A DNA stretch of 12,214 nt from the NCBI GenBank assembly GCA_040414495.1, contig JBEDUI010000291.1, forward strand, positions 1 to 12,214, given 5' to 3'. Of the stretch, positions 8,992 through 12,214 are shown one piece after another. Positions within the stretch are counted from its first letter, which is position 1, and each line of letters starts with the position of its first letter. The notes beneath the pieces were generated by a model. It searched no databases. It saw only the letters and a list, made by a program, of their open reading frames with translations, and was not told the DNA's origin. Made by a program: the position numbers and the translations under genes. This DNA comes from DATAVB01 sp040414495 (GTDB lineage Bacteria; Actinomycetota; Actinomycetes; Mycobacteriales; QHCD01).

Positions 8992-10899
8992 AAACCCACC
9001 GATATTGCGGCATTTCGTATCCCTGGCGTGCCGACGCTCTCGCCCGATGGTCAGCACGCGGTGGTCGCCGTATCCCGGCCTGACCTCGATGAGAACGAAT
9101 ACGCGAGCCAGCTGTGGCTGGTACCGACCGATGGTTCAGGCGAGCCCAGGCCGCTGACCCACGGACGTAAGGATGCGGCGCCGCAATATTCGCCCGACGG
9201 CCGCTGGCTGGCGTTCCTGCGGGCCGTCGATGGCGGCAAGCCGCAGCTGCACATCATGCCCACCGACGGTGGTGAGCCGCGCGCGATCACTGACGCGCCG
9301 TTGGGCGCGGGAGCTCCGGTGTGGTCGCCGGATTCGAGCGCGATCGCTTATGTGGCAAGGGTTCCCGAGCAGGGTCGGTACGGCACCGACGAGAAGGTCA
9401 CCCCGGACAAGGAACCGCCGCGGCGGATCACCGAGCTGCAGTACCGACTGGACAACGTCGGTTTCCTCGGCGACCGGCGCCAGCACGTATTCGTGGTCGA
9501 TCCGCACGCCGAGTCGCCTGAGCCCAAGCAACTGACCGACGGACCGTTCGACGACGTCGACGTGACCTGGAACCCGGACGGCACTCAGCTGGCGTTCATC
9601 TCCCGCCGGCACGAGCGCCGCGACGCGGACATGCGCAGCGACCTGTTCGTGCTGGCACCGGATGGTTCGGGGCTGCGCCAGGTCACCGGGACCACCTTGG
9701 ACCTGTCCCGCCCGGCGTACTCGGCCGACGGCGCGACCGTTTATCTGCATGCCGAGGATCTCGGCGGAACCGGCATCGAGTTCGTCGGGGCACAGGTCGG
9801 GCTGTACGCCGTACCGGTCGACGGTTCGACGCAGCCGCGCCGGCTCACCGACGCCGAGAGCTACCACGCCGGCGATGGCACCGGAAGCACGGTCCTCACG
9901 GCCGACGGCGTGCTGTTCGGCAACGAGAACCGGGGCGCGGTCGAGCTGCTGCGGGTGCCCTTCGACGGTGGTACGCCGGCGACGCTCATCAGCGGTCAAC
10001 GCCAGGTGCGTGGCTACGCGGTGGCCGGCGACGTGGTGGTCGCGACCGTCGCCGACCCGGCCAGCGCGGGCGAGGTCGTCGTGCTGCGCGATGGCACCGA
10101 GCAGGTACTGACGAAATTCAGCGCCGACCTGCCCGGCGTCGCCGCGATGGAGGAGCTCAAGGCCACCGCGCCGGACGGATACCCGGTGCACGGTTGGCTG
10201 GTCCGCCCCGAAGGCGAGGGCCCGCACCCGGTGCTGCTGATGATCCATGGCGGCCCGTTCGCCCAGTACGGCTGGACGGTGTTCGACGAGGCGCAGGTGT
10301 ACGCCGGTGCCGGGTATGCCGTTGTGTACGGGAATCCGCGCGGCTCGTCCGGGTACGGCTCGGCGCATGGCAGCGCGGTGCAGGGCGATGTGGGTGAGCG
10401 TTCGGCCGCGGACCTGCTGGCCTTGCTGGATTACGCGCTGACCCTGCCCGGTCTGGACGGCGAGCGGGTCGGCGTGCTCGGCGGCTCGCACGGTGGGTTC
10501 ATGACCAGCTGGCTGGTCGGCCACACCGATCGGTTCGCCGCCGCGATCAGCGAACGCGCGGTCAACTCCATCGACAGCTTCACCGGCTCCAGCGATATCG
10601 GTTGGGTGTTCGCCGACCAGCTGTACGGACCCGATCCGGAACGGCAGCGTGAGCAGAGCCCGCTCACGTACGCGGACAAGATCAACACCCCGCTGCTGAT
10701 CATCCACTCCGAGCATGACTGGCGGTGTCCGATCGAGCAGGGGCAGCGGATGTTCGTCGCGCTGAAGCGGCGCGGAGCCGAGGTGGAAATGCTGGTGTTC
10801 CCGGCCGAGGGCCACGAGATGTCCCGGTCCGGGTTGCCTGGCCACCGGGTCGCCCGGTTCGACGCGATCCTGGACTGGTGGGGGCGCTACCTGCGCTAA
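8989..10899 (+). CDS. S9-family prolyl oligopeptidase-type serine peptidase
   Basis: A 636-residue peptidase of the S9 family (acylaminoacyl-peptidase/dipeptidyl-peptidase-like, S9C type). The N-terminal half is a beta-propeller with TolB/PD40-type repeats: LSPDGQHAV, YSPDGRWLAF, WSPDSSAIAYV, WNPDGTQLAFIS and YSADGATVYLH. The C-terminal half is the alpha/beta-hydrolase domain with MIHGGPFAQYGW for the oxyanion region, the nucleophile elbow GGSHGG (S500), HSEHDWRCP (D577) and EGHEMSRSG (H609), so the triad is complete. No signal peptide or membrane segment is seen, which suggests a cytosolic enzyme that trims short peptides admitted by the propeller; substrate preference is not readable. ATG 8989 is chosen over the in-frame GTG 8980 because MKPTDIAAFRIPGVPTLSPDG fits the family start and a possible -10 box ends just before it. 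The length is normal. The gene stops directly against a palindromic element and converges on ispD. Confidence 0.93.
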   Translation: MKPTDIAAFRIPGVPTLSPDGQHAVVAVSRPDLDENEYASQLWLVPTDGSGEPRPLTHGRKDAAPQYSPDGRWLAFLRAVDGGKPQLHIMPTDGGEPRAITDAPLGAGAPVWSPDSSAIAYVARVPEQGRYGTDEKVTPDKEPPRRITELQYRLDNVGFLGDRRQHVFVVDPHAESPEPKQLTDGPFDDVDVTWNPDGTQLAFISRRHERRDADMRSDLFVLAPDGSGLRQVTGTTLDLSRPAYSADGATVYLHAEDLGGTGIEFVGAQVGLYAVPVDGSTQPRRLTDAESYHAGDGTGSTVLTADGVLFGNENRGAVELLRVPFDGGTPATLISGQRQVRGYAVAGDVVVATVADPASAGEVVVLRDGTEQVLTKFSADLPGVAAMEELKATAPDGYPVHGWLVRPEGEGPHPVLLMIHGGPFAQYGWTVFDEAQVYAGAGYAVVYGNPRGSSGYGSAHGSAVQGDVGERSAADLLALLDYALTLPGLDGERVGVLGGSHGGFMTSWLVGHTDRFAAAISERAVNSIDSFTGSSDIGWVFADQLYGPDPERQREQSPLTYADKINTPLLIIHSEHDWRCPIEQGQRMFVALKRRGAEVEMLVFPAEGHEMSRSGLPGHRVARFDAILDWWGRYLR

Positions 10900-10968
10900 G
10901 GCGTGTTGTTTAAGTCCTGGTCGTCGTCTGGGCGCCGCGCAGCAGGCAGAGGACTTAAACAACACGCC
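10900..10968. repeat. 69-bp element with 19-bp perfect inverted repeats at a convergent gene junction
   Basis: GGCGTGTTGTTTAAGTCCT (10900-10918) is repeated perfectly inverted at 10950-10968, around a 31-base centre (10919-10949) that is itself partly self-complementary (CTGGGC...GCGCAG). The left arm starts at the base after the peptidase stop codon and the right arm ends six bases before the ispD stop. It may be a bidirectional transcription barrier, or a REP/MITE-like copy derived from an insertion sequence, since the arm sequence is AT-richer than its neighbourhood. No target-site duplication is visible at the ends and no second copy occurs in the window. No U-tract follows either arm as in a standard intrinsic terminator. 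Confidence 0.85.
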
Positions 10969-10973
10969 CTGGA

Positions 10974-11675
10974 TCAAGCGCCGTGGGTCAGCAGTGCCTC
11001 GGCGAGGATCAGGTCGTCAGGCGTGGTGATCTTGAGGTTGTCGGTGCCGCCCGGTACGCAGCGGACGTCCAGGCTGCCGTACCGGGCGACGCACCCGGCG
11101 GTGTCGGTCGCGCTGTAGCACTCCCGCGCCGCCGCCTCGTACGCGGCGAGGAGCGGGGCGGCCGCGAACGCCTGCGGGGTCTGCACCCGGACGTGCCGGC
11201 CCGACAGCGGCTTGGCCTCGGACGTGGACACGTCAAGCAGGTCTTGCGCCGGCAGGCCCGGCACCGCACCTCCGTACCGGGCCGCGGCCGCGATGACGGC
11301 TCCGGTCAGCTCGGCCGTGGCCAGTGGCCGGGCGCCGTCGTGGATCGCGACGATGTCCACCTCGCCGGCGGCGATGGCCGGGGCGAGATGCCGCAACGCC
11401 TGCAGTTCGGAGTCCTGCCGTTGGGCGCCGCCGTCGACCAGGTCCACCGGGACGTCGGGCAGTTCGGCCATCAACAGGTCGGCCACCAGCGACCGGTCCA
11501 CCGGCCGGACGACCAGGACCAGCCGCGCCAGCCCGGGTACGGAAGCCATCGTCGCCAGCGACCAGCCGATGACGCTGCGGCCACCGATCTTCAGGTAGAC
11601 CTTGTTGCGGTCGGCCCCGACCCGGGTACCTGATCCCCCGGCCAACACCACCGCCGCGACCTTCGGCTCTGCCAT
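10974..11675 (-). CDS. ispD: 2-C-methyl-D-erythritol 4-phosphate cytidylyltransferase (IspD family)
   Basis: IspD joins MEP and CTP to CDP-methylerythritol in the non-mevalonate isoprenoid pathway. The 233-residue product has the whole nucleotidyltransferase signature: AAVVLAGGSGTRVGADRNK (7-25) with CTP-contacting R18 and K25, DGGAQRQDSELQAL (81-94), IHDGARPL (111-118) with metal-ligand-type D113, VRVQTPQAF (162-170), TDTAGC (190-195) and NLKITTPDDL (213-222). The proline usual before the signature lysine (PK) is Asn here (NK24-25). Length is typical. The common partner ispF is not adjacent, and the neighbours are unrelated, so this might be a second IspD paralogue or a relative acting on another sugar or polyol phosphate (TarI-like). 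ATG 11675 starts right at the conserved strand; its ribosome site is poor. It is divergent from the aldo/keto reductase gene. Confidence 0.85.
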   Translation of the reverse strand: MAEPKVAAVVLAGGSGTRVGADRNKVYLKIGGRSVIGWSLATMASVPGLARLVLVVRPVDRSLVADLLMAELPDVPVDLVDGGAQRQDSELQALRHLAPAIAAGEVDIVAIHDGARPLATAELTGAVIAAAARYGGAVPGLPAQDLLDVSTSEAKPLSGRHVRVQTPQAFAAAPLLAAYEAAARECYSATDTAGCVARYGSLDVRCVPGGTDNLKITTPDDLILAEALLTHGA

Positions 11676-11694
11676 GGCCCAGATCGTGGCATGC

Positions 11695-11706
11695 CCGCTG
11701 CAGCGG
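11695..11706. promoter_or_regulatory. 12-bp palindrome in the ispD/aldo-keto reductase divergent promoter region
   Basis: CCGCTGCAGCGG is a perfect palindrome 20 bases upstream of ispD and within the 93-base region shared by the two divergent genes. It might be an operator. A 12-bp GC-rich palindrome can occur by chance, so the call is weak. TATTAG (11722-11727) is a possible -10 box for the rightward gene, without a good -35. Confidence 0.25.
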
Positions 11707-11755
11707 CTGACCGGAGGTCCGTATTAGGCCACGTGGCAGGATTGCGGCACCGACA

Positions 11756-11768
11756 AAGGAGGGCGCTC
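11756..11768 (+). promoter_or_regulatory. Strong ribosome binding site of the aldo/keto reductase gene
   Basis: AAGGAGG (11756-11762) is a full Shine-Dalgarno sequence six bases before ATG 11769. It is the best ribosome site in the window and fixes this start over the later in-frame ATG. Confidence 0.85.
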
Positions 11769-12214
11769 ATGACCTACGTGGCAGCCGATTCCCGTTACGA
11801 CTCGATGACCTACCGCCGCTCCGGCCGCAGCGGCCTCAAGCTCCCGGCCGTATCGCTCGGCCTGTGGCACAACTTCGGCAACGACCGCACGCTGGACACC
11901 CAGCAAGCCATCCTGCGCCGCGCGTTCGACCTGGGTGTGTCGCATTTCGACCTGGCCAACAACTACGGCCCGCCGTACGGCTCGGCCGAGAGCAACTTCG
12001 GGAAGCTCTTCGCCGCCGACTTCAAGCCGTACCGGGACGAGCTGGTGCTCTCGACCAAGGCGGGGTACGACATGTGGCCCGGTCCGTACGGCGAGTGGGG
12101 TTCGCGTAAGTACCTGCTGGCCAGCCTGGACCAGAGCCTGGGCCGGATGGGCGTGGATTACGTCGACATCTTCTACTCGCACCGCTTCGATCCCGAGACT
12201 CCGCTCGAGGAGAC
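11769..12214 (+). CDS. Aldo/keto reductase, YghZ (L-glyceraldehyde 3-phosphate reductase)-like, 3' end beyond window
   Basis: The first 148 residues of an NADPH-dependent (beta/alpha)8 aldo/keto reductase, family length about 330-350. The order and sequence fit the AKR14/YghZ group: YRRSGRSGLKLPAVSLGLWHNFG (15-37), AFDLGVSHFDLANNYGPPYGSAESNFG (52-78), LVLSTKAGYDMWPGPYGEWGSRKYL (92-116) and LGRMGVDYVDIFYSHRFDP (124-142). The catalytic tetrad is present as D61, Y66, K97 and H138. YghZ reduces L-glyceraldehyde 3-phosphate and methylglyoxal; the WPGPYG-WGSRKYL segment is typical of that group, while plant-type Kv-beta relatives share the fold. Substrate is therefore probable but not proven. The reading frame is open to the right edge. 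Confidence 0.93.
   Translation, partial: MTYVAADSRYDSMTYRRSGRSGLKLPAVSLGLWHNFGNDRTLDTQQAILRRAFDLGVSHFDLANNYGPPYGSAESNFGKLFAADFKPYRDELVLSTKAGYDMWPGPYGEWGSRKYLLASLDQSLGRMGVDYVDIFYSHRFDPETPLEE

Noticed and set aside
10896..10972. Target-site duplication around the inverted-repeat element
   Set aside because: Left flank CTAA and right flank CTGG do not match, so a recent transposition cannot be claimed.
9136..10977. 613-codon minus-strand open frame opposite the S9 peptidase
   Set aside because: Antisense shadow. It begins inside the inverted-repeat element and its translation looks like reverse-complement coding sequence.

Overview
The window is high-GC DNA with GTG starts, dense gene packing and protein families typical of an actinomycete (Actinomycetota). 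The treX/glgX-treY pair, the UvrB sequence and a PafBC-type damage promoter all fit that phylum. A micromonosporal or related lineage is a guess only. Most genes are core or housekeeping, and no large mobile island is visible.

Layout. 1-3134 (minus): start of a glycogen/trehalose operon, GH13 debranching enzyme GlgX/TreX followed after one base by malto-oligosyltrehalose synthase TreY, which runs off the left edge. Together they trim glycogen and turn maltodextrin ends into trehalosyl units; the usual third partner TreZ would lie outside. 3268-3870 (minus): a RimJ/RimL-like GNAT acetyltransferase, divergent from uvrB. 4089-6815 (plus): uvrB, a 58-codon internally deleted VOC/glyoxalase remnant overlapping the uvrB stop, and a MmcQ/YjbR-like gene. 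A close match to the LexA-independent (PafBC) DNA-damage promoter lies just before uvrB. 6830-7135 (minus): a small ABM-fold monooxygenase-like protein, convergent with the YjbR gene. 7227-7556 (plus): an N-terminally truncated Doc/Fic toxin remnant whose catalytic motif is damaged. 7557-7905: a long leader with a clear yybP-ykoY manganese riboswitch, then a TerC/Alx-family membrane protein (7906-8910). 8989-10899 (plus): a cytosolic S9 prolyl-oligopeptidase-family serine peptidase, perhaps translated from a leaderless mRNA. 10900-10968: a compact element with 19-bp perfect inverted repeats at the convergent junction. 10974-11675 (minus): an IspD-type cytidylyltransferase. 11769-12214 (plus): N-terminal part of a YghZ-like aldo/keto reductase.

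The most interesting points are regulatory and evolutionary. The terC leader has a riboswitch whose P1 3' strand can pair alternatively with the downstream Shine-Dalgarno sequence, and a tiny upstream ORF that overlaps the terC start by GTGA. The uvrB promoter matches the PafBC motif. Two gene remnants (VOC and Doc) and one palindromic repeat element mark small-scale genome decay. I found no convincing new multi-gene defence or biosynthetic system here.
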